From Lepiota brunneoincarnata (Eukaryota; Basidiomycota; Agaricomycetes; Agaricales; Agaricaceae), in contig JAEBUN010000046.1 in NCBI GenBank assembly GCA_023014365.1, positions 124,001 to 188,000 of the forward strand: a DNA stretch of 64,000 bases. The letters run 5' to 3'. Below, in pieces: positions 36,421 through 47,816 of the stretch. Position 1 is the stretch's first letter, and every line of letters starts with the position of its first letter. The notes under the pieces were generated by a model. That model made no database searches, was not told where the DNA came from, and worked only from the letters and a program-made list of their open reading frames with translations. Made by a program: the position numbers and the translations under genes.

Positions 36421-38374
36421 TTGTGTCGGTTCCCGGTAAATAACGGAGGGATTGGGAAAGCACTGCAATGAATTGACAGTATATAAGGGCGGAGAAGCAT
36501 GGGACGACGCTAGACCCACCCCAAGCACGATCCTGCGAAATCACAAAGGACATTACTGCCGGCATTGCAGAGGAGAGTTGGCCCGTGCCCAAGGGTGTCG
36601 TGGAAGGCCCCAAAGTTGGAACATCAGTGAGGCACGATGGAATGGCGTAGCTTGAGTGCGTGTATATTGGTCTCTGCACGGAGTCCGTAAGCTTGCAGGC
36701 ACACAGGACAATGTATGGGGTGAAGGGTGTGAGTTCGAAGGGGTTGAAAGTCAAGATTAGCTAGATTAGGAATAGAAGATAGGGCTGAGTAGAACGAACT
36801 TCGAGGGATAAAAAGGGGTGAGATTTGATGGTTGACTACATGAGTACAAGTGGTTTATATACCTAGGGGAGGTGCCTAAGCACCGAACGAGAGAGAAGGA
36901 AGGAGAAATACTCTATAGTCTATGCTACATCAATTCTATGAGACACGTCGAGGTGGTTGCCTCGATGGTTATGTCTATGTTTAAGCAATTGAAAGGAAAT
37001 ATATCTATGTGCCCCAGAGCCTATCTCTGAGTCCAAGCATGAAATATAATATATACTACATAGTAGGATTAGTATAGCATTAGGGGAAGTAAGATAAAAT
37101 ACTCACTTCAGTCTTGACGCGAGAGCTTAAGTGTAACTACACATAGTCCGCTATTTATAGGACACTACGGTACAAACGTCTATTGTGGGTTCATGCTCGC
37201 GTAGCCACAATGCTGCCCCCACAAACGGTGATGCTAGCCCGCACACGATCTAGTAGTGGCCTGTGTACATCTTGCGTCCAAGTTTCCCGTAGACAGAGCG
37301 AATGGATGTGGGTAGCTATCGAATGGAACATCATCCTCTCATGTCTCAACAACACATATAGCCGAATTTTCCCATTCTCGCAGAGACCACTGAGGACACC
37401 AAGGGCGACATCAACGTCAACATTTCCATCCACGGCAATACTCACAGCTGCCTTGAGCTTTCCTTCCCTCTCGTTCCTGACCCTGAATTTCATGCTGGTG
37501 GGTACGCCGAAGGTTGGAGGTGCTAAATCGACCCCTTGGATTGGCTCTTCAAATGCTCCAGTGCCACCGCATTTGAAGAAGCACAGGGGGCGACGGGTGG
37601 GACCGTTCGTCCTTACAACTACCGATGTGCCAGCCCCACGACCGGACTTTGGGAAAACGCGATTGCCACGCCCGGTTCCCGCGTGGTTCCGCCAATTTGA
37701 GGAGATGTGCTGATGTTCTTCGAGAGTCAATGTCTCCATTCCCGCGCCATGCATACTTCACCTTTTCCATGGGCTAATTTCACGACCACGTGATTCAACG
37801 CTCCTTCACATCGACCGCAGAGCGTTCGGCGCTGGCACCATGCAAGCTCTCCGCACCCATGGTCACTCCGGCGAGCTCCTTCTGTAATGCTCCACTCTTC
37901 CCTCTCTCAAACACATAGCACTCTCCCCCTGGCATAATCTCTCGCCACTCATATTACTTGGCTCAATTCGATAAAGATGCATCCATTCCTGCCATGGAAC
38001 CTATAGCTACATGTTGCCCAAGCCTTGAATCACGCCAATCTAACTCTTGGATCGTTTCGTGGCGCACGAGACGTCCACGTGTGGACATTCCCCGTAGTGA
38101 CACTCAGTGCTGTGTCCTCGTTGTGTTGGCGCCAGTTAACTCCGAGTTTTGGGTCATATTGGCCTTGTCGCGGTGAGTGTGTTCCGTGCGGCCCAAAGTA
38201 ACGTAGATGTGTCATGTATTAGAATCCGTGAATCACAAGATGGGAAGTATATTCATGCGACGGCATCGACTGAGTCGGAAGTTGATGTTGTCGAGGGCAA
38301 GGAGGATAGGAATTGAGCTGTGCGTACACATGTGGGATGGGTCACATTCGGAAGGTACTAGCAAAAAAAAAAAA
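35869..38374. other. Duplicated 3' flank, then a 1.3-kb segment unique to unit A
   Basis: From 35.87 to about 36.42 kb matches the flank of P450 gene 2. From about 36.43 to 37.76 kb there is no counterpart in unit B; I see no inverted ends or target duplication that would make it a defined element. It holds a 187-codon minus-strand frame (37754-37191) without a recognised domain. From 37.77 to about 38.0 kb homology to unit B (44.58-44.85 kb) resumes. Confidence 0.5.
37191..37754 (-). CDS. Hypothetical protein in the segment unique to unit A
   Basis: A 187-codon frame with an ATG start and no recognised domain, signal peptide or membrane helix. The middle has Gly/Asp/Val-rich stretches (VSIAVDGNVDVDVALG). 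A plus-strand frame of similar length overlaps almost all of it, so either or neither may be real. Support is only ORF length. Confidence 0.2.
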   Translation of the reverse strand: MHGAGMETLTLEEHQHISSNWRNHAGTGRGNRVFPKSGRGAGTSVVVRTNGPTRRPLCFFKCGGTGAFEEPIQGVDLAPPTFGVPTSMKFRVRNEREGKLKAAVSIAVDGNVDVDVALGVLSGLCENGKIRLYVLLRHERMMFHSIATHIHSLCLRETWTQDVHRPLLDRVRASITVCGGSIVATRA

Positions 38375-38700
38375 AGTACTGATTGGACCACAAGACAAAA
38401 TGTCCCAAGAACTAGTGAGCTTACTTGGATTGCTTGCGTAAAATAATTTATTGCGATAAACATTAGGCAAGAGCTGGCGATTGACAGGGGTAGGCCTGTA
38501 GCGGTATATTCGTAAAAGCACCCACCTTCTGGAGTATTGACATCTTCGATGAAAGACAGCCAAAGCCTCCAAGCGTCAAAGGGGAAGTCGAAGAGCACGT
38601 AAATCATGGCAAGGGTGACTTGCACAAGCATGACTATGTTCTGCTTTGGTCGGTCTGGATCCCGGAGGCAGTGGGTAAGGGGTTGGACAATATAGTTTTC
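38375..38700 (-). pseudogene. Seven-helix membrane protein, paralogue 4 (truncated relic)
   Basis: This corresponds to exon 1 of the family from the segment LRDPDRPKQNIVMLVQVTL to NYFTQAIQ and the splice donor. The start codon and about 45 N-terminal codons are deleted, so the conserved upstream module at 38.68-38.76 kb is joined directly to the coding part. Exons 2-5 are missing; the copy stops in a run of 13 A at about 38361-38373. It occupies the same place relative to P450 gene 2 as paralogue 3 does to P450 gene 1. Confidence 0.75.
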
Positions 38701-39899
38701 AACATGTATTGAAAGGTAGAAATACTCTTTTGTTAGTGTGCAGTCGCCTGCCGTGGAACTCCTCAACTCTTAATGGTGGATGCCGATGATCGGCCAATGT
38801 CGGCGTGGCATGATATATCCTCCGGTATTTCGGGATGTTTGGTGTATTGATCATCACTGGCACCCTTCAGAGCATTTCCCCATTCCAGGTTCAGCATCAA
38901 TATTGGTGTCAATTTTGATACACGATCCGATAATTGACAAATTATTATTCATGTCTTATCTGAGCGCCTGCAAATCTATCTAACCAGTCGCGCTCCATTC
39001 GTAAAAAGAACAGCAAATACTAATCCGGCCATGGGTGTGTCCCATCCGCTTGCCGGGGGCACGAGATTATGGACACAACTGAAAACACGTTCCCGGAGCG
39101 GGGTCGGGTGGGGATTTTTGGTTAGTGGTCTGTTAGGCATACTCTGCGCGCTGCAGGCTCACATTGTACGGAGGCAGCCTCATTGATTCTGTAAGGACTA
39201 ATGTGGACACCAACTACGATCAGTCCATGAAACTATTATAAAATATTCGGAAGTGACACATACCCTTCATAACACTGGAAAGTGCAGGCCGCCACCCTGC
39301 CGTCGCGGAATCTTTGATGCGCGCAGTGCTGATTTCTACAAAAGTCCTTGCGAATATTTCAAGGCGTGTAGCTAAATTGGAAGCTGAAAAATGCTCACCA
39401 TCCATTTCCCAAAAGCATCTTCCTGGAGTGGTGGAGTATCAGCACAATCATAGTGACGGAAGACAACATGCAAACCCACTATGGGCCTCCTGCGAGAAAG
39501 TCCACATACACAATGGATTTCCTCCATCCTAGCTGAGAGGTGGGTAGGCATGACAACTGAAGTCGGTGTGGTTTCTGTACAATTTCCATATACATATATC
39601 CTATAGCGCAATGGGAGTTTTGGGTTATAAGAGGGAAGTCAAGCAAAGGCCTTCTGTGACGCTGGGCACGGGATAATCGGGGTTGTGTCACTTGAACAAG
39701 AGCTGGCAGTTGGCAACAACTGTATTTTGGAAGAGTCTAAGGGAAAAAAATTAATTGCGCCTCGAGTCCCTTGATGGATCATTTATCTGCTCGGCGTATT
39801 TTGTAGGTGAGAGAAAGGGGAAAAAAAAGAGTAATCACATGTCACGTGAGCAACGGAAGGATAGCCGTTTCACCACATACACCCTCCGAATGTCCTATA
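38701..39899. other. Intergenic region, no gene seen
   Basis: The first 300 bases are the duplicated upstream flank of the membrane-protein family (ATTGGTGTCAATTTTGATAC). Beyond 39 kb no repeat or supported ORF is recognised. Confidence 0.4.
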
Positions 39900-40222
39900 C
39901 TATACTTCACCCTTGATTGACGGTCCCCCCCGGTTGACTTGTCACGTCACAGTCACATCCTTGCGAAGTGATGTCCGAGCAGACGTGCACCGGGCGCAGT
40001 GATACCATCATGATATTCACATTCCGACATGGGACTCTACTTGGAGTGTGACAAACCCCAACCCCCCATATCTCAATAATCCTTGCATAGTTTTCGATAA
40101 ATCAAGTTGGAATGTGATATTGGCATTGTCACTAATTCATATCCCAAATTTGGTGAGATTCTGAAAAGATTAAGGGAGAAAGCGGCAATCGGGGGGGACT
40201 ATCAATCAAGGGTGAAGTATAG
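39900..40222. mobile_element. MITE (323 bp) with TA target duplication
   Basis: The left end reads CTATACTTCACCCTTGATTG and the right end is its inverse (CAATCAAGGGTGAAGTATAG); inverted similarity extends about 31 bases including a C run/G run. TA flanks both sides at 39898-39899 and 40223-40224. There is no coding capacity, so it is a non-autonomous Tc1/mariner-type element by structure. Confidence 0.85.
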
Positions 40223-40413
40223 TACATAAGTAGAAGAAGGGCATTCCGACGTTCCTTAAAAGCAGCAATGACATCACCGTTTTGATATGATCATTTTGGC
40301 ATGTTCGGCTAAGTAGTCAGATTACCTCAAGAGAGTCGAATGGTCGAAGGACTGGGTCTACCCTTGTGCTTTTTTACTCTCGGCTCTTTGACTTTGGATA
40401 ACCCTTTATAGCC

Positions 40414-40803
40414 GCCCTTGACCCTTGCGAAGGGGCTCGTCAGAGGGCTTAACCACTGCCCTACCCCGCTGTGGCTCGTGTAAACTTAGGTTGGCTGTGA
40501 GGGTAGTCAGAATCAATCTATTAATTGATCTGCCGGATCGGCTAGCCCGCCGGGGTGCCTCCGGGACCCCGTACGTAGAATAGGGGGGGTTGGGCCTGGG
40601 CATCCCTCTTATTCGGACCCCTCACGGCACGATGCTTGATGAGAGGCCAGCCCACTGCGTGGTCTTTTACAGCATGGCTTTTCCGTCCGTCTGTGTGTGT
40701 GTAATTCCTTAGCTAGATCCTTACTTAAGCGTCAGGCCGGCCGTCTCCGAAGATAGGCCAGCAAGCTGCGAAAGTGCGAGGTCTTGGAAGTGAACTAAGA
40801 AGA
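40414..40803. repeat. Dispersed repeat of about 390 bp, copy 1
   Basis: Matches 55357-55778 along its length, for example GGGGCTCGTCAGAGGGCTTA, CTTTTACAGCATGGCTTTT and TTCCTTAGCTAGATCCTTAC. This copy keeps CpG where the other has TpG or CpA. No target duplication found. The right end resembles a degenerate tRNA T-arm on the minus strand (better preserved in copy 2). Confidence 0.75.
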
Positions 40804-40916
40804 TATATACACGTAGCTTACTTGTAAATACCTTGGCCGTTTACTCCCCACCCCCGCCATTGTCTACCCCTCACGAATATACGTCGTTGCTCTGGAGCCG
40901 GTTTCAACACATGATA

Positions 40917-41059
40917 CCTGTACTTGATCTTAACAAACTTTGATAAATCAGGTTGGAACCTGGTATTGGCATTGTAATTAATTTGTATCCAAAATTTGAT
41001 AAGAGTGCAACAGGATTAAGGGAGTCGGGGAAAAACCGTCAATCAAGGGTCAAGTACAG
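40917..41059. mobile_element. Truncated relative of the 39.9-kb MITE
   Basis: The right end, TCAATCAAGGGTCAAGTACAG, and the inner part (GATAAATCAGGTTGG, GGTATTGGCATTG, GGATTAAGGGAG) match the right half of the MITE at 39900-40222. The left end CTGTACTTGATC is a partial inverse of the right end. TA follows the right end at 41060-41061. Confidence 0.6.
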
Positions 41060-41063
41060 TATA

Positions 41064-44000
41064 ATATCATCGATGGTCTTTACTCCATGATTTTGGCACT
41101 GACTTTGATGGACTCCACTCCGGATGATCCCGAAATCAGAACGAACGATTAGTAAGGGTATAAGGAGGCGAGTGCAGCGATGGGAAGAGAGGTGAGGAGG
41201 AATAGAATAGAAAGAGAGGCCAGATAGACAGGGAGAGCAAAGTGTCGAAATCCGCTCAAGAGGGTGAACAAACGACGATGTATATCTGGGAGGGGAAGAC
41301 AACGACGGGGGTGGGGAGTAAACGGACAGGGTATCTACTCGTAGAATAGGTGTGTATATCCTACCTACGACATAGCCATCACGAGGCAATCAGGTGACTT
41401 AGAAGTCGGCATTCCATCAATTTGCCGAAATCACCAATTCTTACACAAAGAGCGAAGATAGAGAGGAGTTCCAAAGAGCAAATGGGGTTTTCCTGAGTGT
41501 CTATGTAGTGCGACCCTCCTGTGAACTGGAGTAGATGTAAGATGGAGAGAGGGAGGTAGTATGAGGTGGGTGGGGTAGGCGGACGAGTTGCGGAAATTGA
41601 GACTGAATAGGTTTGGAAGATGGGAGCCAGTGAATTTGGAAGGGGCCCCATTGCGGGCAGATAAGGGTCTTCTTCAGTGGAAATCGACAAAGTCGGGCGG
41701 TTACCACGTGTACACGACTCCACCACTTGTGCGCTTACGGCCATTTTCTGGGGACAGCTATGTTCTTGAGGCCCCTTTTGTTCCTTGTGCCGCCACGCTA
41801 TATTTATTGATGCTCATACATAGCAGCACGCTGGAATTGCTTCCCCATATGTTTGTGAGGTCACCTACAAAACTTCGACGGCATTTGGGGTATACAGAAA
41901 CGGGACCTTCACAATGTCAACCCTCTTCTCTTCCACAACAGTTCTCTACTCTTGTAGTTTGGCTCTGGTATGGTGGATCTATGGCAAACTTCGAGAACGG
42001 AGGGACAACCCAACAGGACTGCCCTTGCCGCCCGGCCCAAAAGGCTATCCTTTTATTGAGAATATTCTCGATTTCCCGAGGTATAAACCATGGCTAGTAT
42101 ACGACGAGTGGTTCAAGACGTACGGTATGTACGCCATCGGTGGGATTGGACCCATGTCTCAAGATATTCGATAGGAGATATGGTTTATTTTAAAGTCCTC
42201 GGGAAGCCTTTCATTATCCTTGGTAGCCTGGAGCGGACATACGACCTATTCGAGAGGCGGTCGTCGAACTATTCTGACCGCATTCGCCTCCCGATGTTGA
42301 ATGAACTGTACGTCCGCTTCTTCCATCAGAGCAAGCTTCGAGGGATTGGCACTCACGTAAGGTTAGCATCAACATGACATGGAATATGGCACTTATGCCA
42401 TATGGAACGTGGTGGAGGCGCCACCGCCGCAGCTTCCACGACCACTTCCATCCAAACATAGTCCATAAATATAATCCTTTGCAAATCACTACCACTCGCA
42501 CCTTCTTGCGCCGATTGCTCAAGTCTCCAGATGACTTCATGCTCCATGTCCGACAGTAAGCCTCATCGTCGCAATCAATATCCCGAAGCTCAAATCCTAT
42601 CGTGTGTGAGCAGCGCGTTCACATCAAATATCATGCAGATTGCGTATGGAATAACCATCACCGACGAGGACGATTCCTACACAACTACAGCCGAAATAGC
42701 TCTTGCCAGCATCGCAGAAGTTGGCAACCCAGGGTCTTTCTTGGTCGATTTATTCCCCATGATGAAATACATTCCTGCATGGTTCCCTGGTGCTGGATGG
42801 AAGAAGAAGGCAAAGTACTGGCGACACATCAGTGACCTTTTTGCAAATAAGGCTTGGAATGCAACAAAGCACGAATTTGTGAGGAGCCCCTTGCTTCAGT
42901 CTTCTTATTGTGCATTAATTGTCACGCTCAACAAAGGAAGAAGGCACGGCAGGGCCTTGTATGGCGACGGCAATGCTCCAGAAATTGCCAGACGAGAGCT
43001 CGCCCGATCGCACCGAAGAAGAAATATTGGCACGTGATGTCTGTGCCGTATCGTTTGCGGGTGAGTTCATCATTCCACCCTTACAACCGAGGAGGAATTA
43101 AAGATCATGTTTCTTAGGGGGTGCTGATACAGTGGGCTTTCAACCTTCCTTACACGACTGATTTCTGCATTGCTGAATATATCGCAATAGACGGTCTCGA
43201 CTATACAATCGTACTTCATGGCCATGTGTCTATATCCCAAGGTTCAGAGGAAGGCTCAAGAGGAACTCGACCGAGTGCTTGGTGACCGCCTCCCTGAATT
43301 CAACGATCGACCGAACCTTCCTTATGTTAGTGCAATGGTGAAGGAGTCTATGAGGTGGCAACTCGTCACGCCTCTAGGTAAAGCTTCATAATTCGACACC
43401 TACTCTAAATTATGACATTTGTTCTCATCTAGCCGTGGCACACAAAGCGTCGGAAGCCGATGAATACAACGGGTACTATATCCCCAAAGGTACCATTGTC
43501 ATGGGGAATGCATGGTACGTCGGGTTTTGCTCATTGATCAAAACTCGGATTTCAAGCTTTGGGTTCTAGGTCCATATTGCACGACCCGGAGATCTATCAA
43601 GATCCCTCGGAGTATAACCCAGAGCGATTCCTCAAAGACGGCAAGATTGACCCAACAGTCCGTGATCCAATGGTGGCATTCTTTGGCTTTGGAAGGCGAA
43701 TCTGCCCGGGAAGGTTTCTCGCTGAGAATTCCATGTTCATCTTCATCTCCCACCTTCTGGCTGTTTATGATATCCGACCTGGCTTGGACAAGGACGGCAA
43801 GGAGATTCCCATTGTGCCCGAGATGACAAATGGGTTACTTTCGTATGTTTTCGCCATCTATTGTTGCAAAGAATCGGAACTCTGTTTGATATATAACGTG
43901 TTGTGATCAGGTACCCTGAACCATTCACATGTAGGATCACACCACGTTCGAGGAGAGCTGAAGACTTGATCCGTAACTCTGGCCTTATGGACTGAATGCA

Positions 44001-44530
44001 CGGCTGGTGGAATTTGACCCAGGTCGGGAAGGGTATCTGGCCTCTTTGTTCAGAGAAAGCGTAGACCACCCTCATGTAACGAAGCCTTAAGACGAGTTAT
44101 GTGATTGCTAGTAACTATTTGAATGACAAAAATAGGTTTCGAGAAACAAATTTGCGTCCTCTCCAAATCGGTTTTTTGACTTCACCCATCATATATGCCT
44201 CAGAGATCGTGATCCGCATGGCGGAATGGTGCGACCTGCATTCCCAATCCATTTCACTCGAGTCGTGATAAGACTCAAGTACGGACTCCGTCAAACGACC
44301 ATAATCCTTGTAGTGGGGTGACATCGGGTTATAAGTTGGGAATGTCGGAGCTTCCAGGTATTGTTTGATTGGATCCGACCAGTCAACAGGACTGGTGGCC
44401 CACGTTTCTTGACATCACTCATGGTAAGGTGGGGGTCCACAAACGCGGGAATAGGTTTTCCCCTGTTTAAACGCCAATATATATAGCCATTCTTACCAGT
44501 GGTCCTTGTTTTCCGATAAAGTTCATAACA
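41064..44530 (+). repeat. Segmental duplication with P450 gene, unit B
   Basis: Counterpart of unit A. The upstream part is about 300 bases longer in this unit. Homology continues at 44.58-44.85 kb (AATTTCACGACCACGTGATTC) to the segment at 37.77 kb of unit A. Confidence 0.8.
41914..43995 (+). CDS. Cytochrome P450 monooxygenase, copy 2
   Basis: Paralogue of the gene at 33786 with the same ten exons and identical exon lengths: 41914-42124, 42175-42307, 42367-42555, 42614-42878, 42937-43060, 43118-43131, 43191-43377, 43433-43514, 43570-43842 and 43911-43995, 520 residues. Motifs are intact: anchor helix, hinge GLPLPPGPKGYP, GGADTTVSTI, KESMRW, NPERFLKDG and FGFGRRICPGRFLAENS. Intron 4 cannot be read through here (frameshifted if retained), which confirms that the same intron is spliced in copy 1. 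Differences are spread over the protein, including the segment after the I-helix (VLGDRLPEF against VIGGRLPEF). Both copies appear functional; substrate unknown. Confidence 0.92.
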
Positions 44531-45104
44531 GCGAGAGTGAGATGATAATCAACGTTCCAGGAGGAAAAAGTTGAAGCATGCGTGGGGTAATTTCACGACC
44601 ACGTGATTCACCGGTCCTTTAAGTCGACCGCGAACGTTCAGCGCTCAGCGCTGGCTCTCATCATCCTAATGCAAGCTCTCCGCACCCATGTTCGCTCAGG
44701 CGAACTCCTGTAGTATTACCCCGTTCTTCCCTCTCTCAAAACCATCGCACTCTCCCCCTCACCTATTCTCTCGCCACTCGTATTACTTGGCCCAATTCGA
44801 TGAAGATGTGTCCGTTCCTGCCCGTGGAATCTACATGTTGGTCATTGTCAGGAGAGGGAAAGAGGGACGATGACGAGGAAGGAGGAGGAAGGGAATCCAC
44901 GGACTGTCGTGGGTGACCTTGGGGGTCCCGTGCATGGGGCACCGCCCCGTAAATCGTCTAACTATACTAGCCTGCGGGGTGGTGTGTGGCTTCCAGTGAC
45001 CTACACACTAGGACCCTTATGACTTGGTGTATACGCAACTTGCGTTTCAAGAGAGAAAATGCTGATAGCCACTCTGAACACAACCAGGGGAAAATACGCG
45101 ACGA
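43996..45104. other. Duplicated 3' flank of P450 gene 2
   Basis: Matches the flank of P450 gene 1 up to about 44.85 kb. Nothing is recognised from 44.85 to 45.10 kb. Confidence 0.45.
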
Positions 45105-46840
45105 CTACATAAACTCATCCATACCCGGTCGTCGTGCCAGACTCTCCCGCCCTGTCCCCTCCAGTCCCTGGAGGACACAGGAATAGACGTTCAGACAATC
45201 CCAACCTGAAAGATTTGTAAGCCTCTGTTCGCGCAATGCTTTACCGTTCCCCTCAGCTGAGGTAATAAAAACCAAGCACCATCTGCGCGGTCGATGAAAT
45301 TGTGCACGGAGATGTTCCTGGATGGAGTCCAACCCTGAGAGATTTATATTACGTTTCTCGGCGACGGTGGCCTGAATGAGGATGATGTCAGAGTCGGTGC
45401 ATGCAATCCCATCAACGCTTGGAAACATAGATGCCGTTGGTCGCAAATAGAATGGGAACGCGCATTCCCTTATATCACCAAGACAGGACGCGCCAGCGAA
45501 GGGAACCTCCGCGTTGCATGTGGGAATGGTGAGTGGTGCTTGAGTACCATGAGCAGCAATGCATGGAAGTGGTGCAGAGTTGGAAGAACCCAATCGAGTA
45601 TGAACAAATTTCTCGAATATCCAGCCCGCGGGCCCCTTGGTCCATAGGTCGTTGGATATGTCAAGAAGAACTCGGATTGTCTGGCGGCGTTAGATTTGGC
45701 GACAGTAAGAGCAAGAATGTTTCTAAGATGGTCGGTTTGGATTTCTGCTCTGAGTACAGTCCTATCCTCTGTTTCGGGCCGCATAGCGAAGAGGGTATGA
45801 GAGACATCTGCTGGGTTGTCGTCGAGAATCCACATTATAGCATCCTCAGGGTGGGTAGCAAATTCCTTCGCCCCGTGCGAGACTTTTAGATTGATCTCCT
45901 GGACCGACAATATACCTTGCATCAATCCGATAGATGTGTGCAAAGAAGGACCCCAGGTGTCATAATGCGACCGGAGTTTGTCAACATCAAGCTCGAGTAG
46001 ATCGCTAACTAGATGTCAGTGACCACTGTGGACGAATATCACGCACTCACCCAAGCACCTTTAGCTCCCTGCGAGGGAACCAGTCCATGAAATACATCAG
46101 CGCCTTCCGCTGTTTCTTCCAATCAGCCCATCTGTCCCGTCTTGGGGAGGCTGCCTGGATAACCCAAATACCCCTCCTGGCCAAGAAGGCCGAACATGGC
46201 TGGGCAACGTCATCATTGGAGTCGGCCAGAGCCCACGTAACACCCAGGATCGACCGGCCAGATCGGGCCTCGGCGGCATGTAACACTGCACCATGCTCAG
46301 TAAAGAGATAGAAGTCGGTACTAGACAGCTGCAGGGCGGTGGGTTGGCCTCAGGCGCTGCGACATAATGTAGAACAGGAAATATGTTTCGCCCTGTACAT
46401 CTACTACCAGCACAGGGCAAGCACTCGCGAGCCAGTTACGCACCGATACCTGGGTGGCCTGAGACAACAAAACCTCCCGCTAGCTGAGAGCCAGTATTAC
46501 TCCACCGAGATTCCAACCTCTGGTATGCTGTAACGTATTCTTCACGGAACAGCAGGACTTCGCTGACCCAATCCTATCGAGTCCTAGCTGTTTGAGATGT
46601 TCCCGCGGAACATATTGGAGGCCTGGGTGACTGGGAACATCCCGAACCACTCCATCGAGTGGTTGTTTCCAGGGGGCATTGTACAAGATCTCGTCTCCCG
46701 GCGTTTCGTTCATGCGTGATGTGAGACAAGATTCAGCGCTTGTATGTACAGCCACATGCCGAAACTTTATCACCAGTGTGCTTTTCATGGCTCTGCTGCT
46801 ATCCACTCTCAGCTCATCGCCAAGTACGTCCACCACCATT
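45105..46840 (-). pseudogene. Degenerate P-loop protein, RHS/Crinkler-like family
   Basis: Read on the minus strand, broken frames give in order: LGLDRIGSA, then VLLFREEYVTAYQRL, then GGFVVSGHPGIG (Walker A region), then RRGIWVIQAASPRRDRWADW and WFPRRELKVL, then YDTWGPSLHTS, then GWIFEKFVHTRLGSS, then CAFPFYLRPTASMFPSVDGI and IQATVAEKRNINLSGLDSIQ. This order resembles the P-loop NTPase part and C-terminal part of basidiomycete RHS/Crinkler-like proteins. The gene looks dead: one-base frameshifts fall near 46565 and 45625, and the residues after GHPGIG read Glu-Thr where Lys-Thr is expected. A 40-odd-base intron probably splits the Walker A region. Family assignment is from memory of motif order and is moderate. 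Confidence 0.5.
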
Positions 46841-47816
46841 TAGTGTTCGGGCGTCAGCTCGGCAACAATATTCACATGCACCCAGGACGCGATCCTAGTG
46901 CCTGGACGATTCTAGGTAGACTATGTCGGAGCAAAAGACACACGCAGTGATTGCACCGGAGTTGGCGTGGATAATGGGTGGCGGTTGGTGGCCGCAGCTA
47001 TGGAGAGGCAATCATCAAGGTGAACGGTACGAAAAAATTAGTACGCAACATGTGCGCTCAGAAGACCATCGCTTACCCGAGACTGTCAGAGACTAAGGGT
47101 GAGATGCCGGACGAGGTACTGGGGTGCCCATTGCCTAGGTTCAGTGAATGAGTCCAAGGCCCGTGAAAATACGGTGGACTTGAAGATGTAGCATTTTTAG
47201 CCGGATAGATGCTTATGGCGAAACCCTGGGGTAAGCACTTACCCTCTGACAACCTGCAGTGAGCAACCAACAAAGGAGTGATGTCCCAAGTTGGACAGTC
47301 CGCGCTCCGGACGCCAAAACCCTTGTCCCTGCAGTATTGAAATGAACACGGCAATCAAGCCCCATTCTTCACTGTTCTGCGCAATGCTCAGACTTTGAAA
47401 TACTCGTTTTATTATGTACCTGGAATAACGATTTTTCTCGCGCCACGCCCAAGTCCCAATGTCGGCTTGTCACACCCATTAACCGACGAGACGTGACCAA
47501 GTTAACTCAATTATCAGACGTAATCTATCGCACCTTCAAGATGACAAAGTTTCGCAAACCGACAATATACTCGACGTTGCTGGACCTGCAATGACGTTCG
47601 GCGTGTGCTTCTCGGCTAGATGTAAACCCTGCCGAAGCTGAACGGCTATAAACATGAAAATTCAGGCAACTATGGTTAAAGGCAAAAATATCAAAACAGA
47701 CTACGAAATCACAGTGGAAGCCACAGCAAAGAATCCCATGAAGCAGGCGTTGAACGTCAAATACAACTCAGACCTGTCCCGTTTGGACGGGAATCAAATC
47801 TGGACTAGCCATGTAC
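46841..47816. other. Intergenic region between the P-loop relic and paralogue 5
   Basis: The stretch at 46806-46855 resembles 22081-22137. A 93-codon minus frame at 47354-47073 has no recognised domain. From 47.53 kb the sequence matches the 3' flank of paralogue 2 (GACAAAGTTTCGCAAACCGA against GACAAAGTTTCGCAAACTGA). Confidence 0.4.

Noticed and set aside
19679..43995. A complete secondary-metabolite gene cluster (monooxygenase plus two P450s)
   Set aside because: No backbone enzyme (polyketide synthase, NRPS, terpene cyclase), cluster transporter or regulator is seen between them, so I keep the link only as a possibility.
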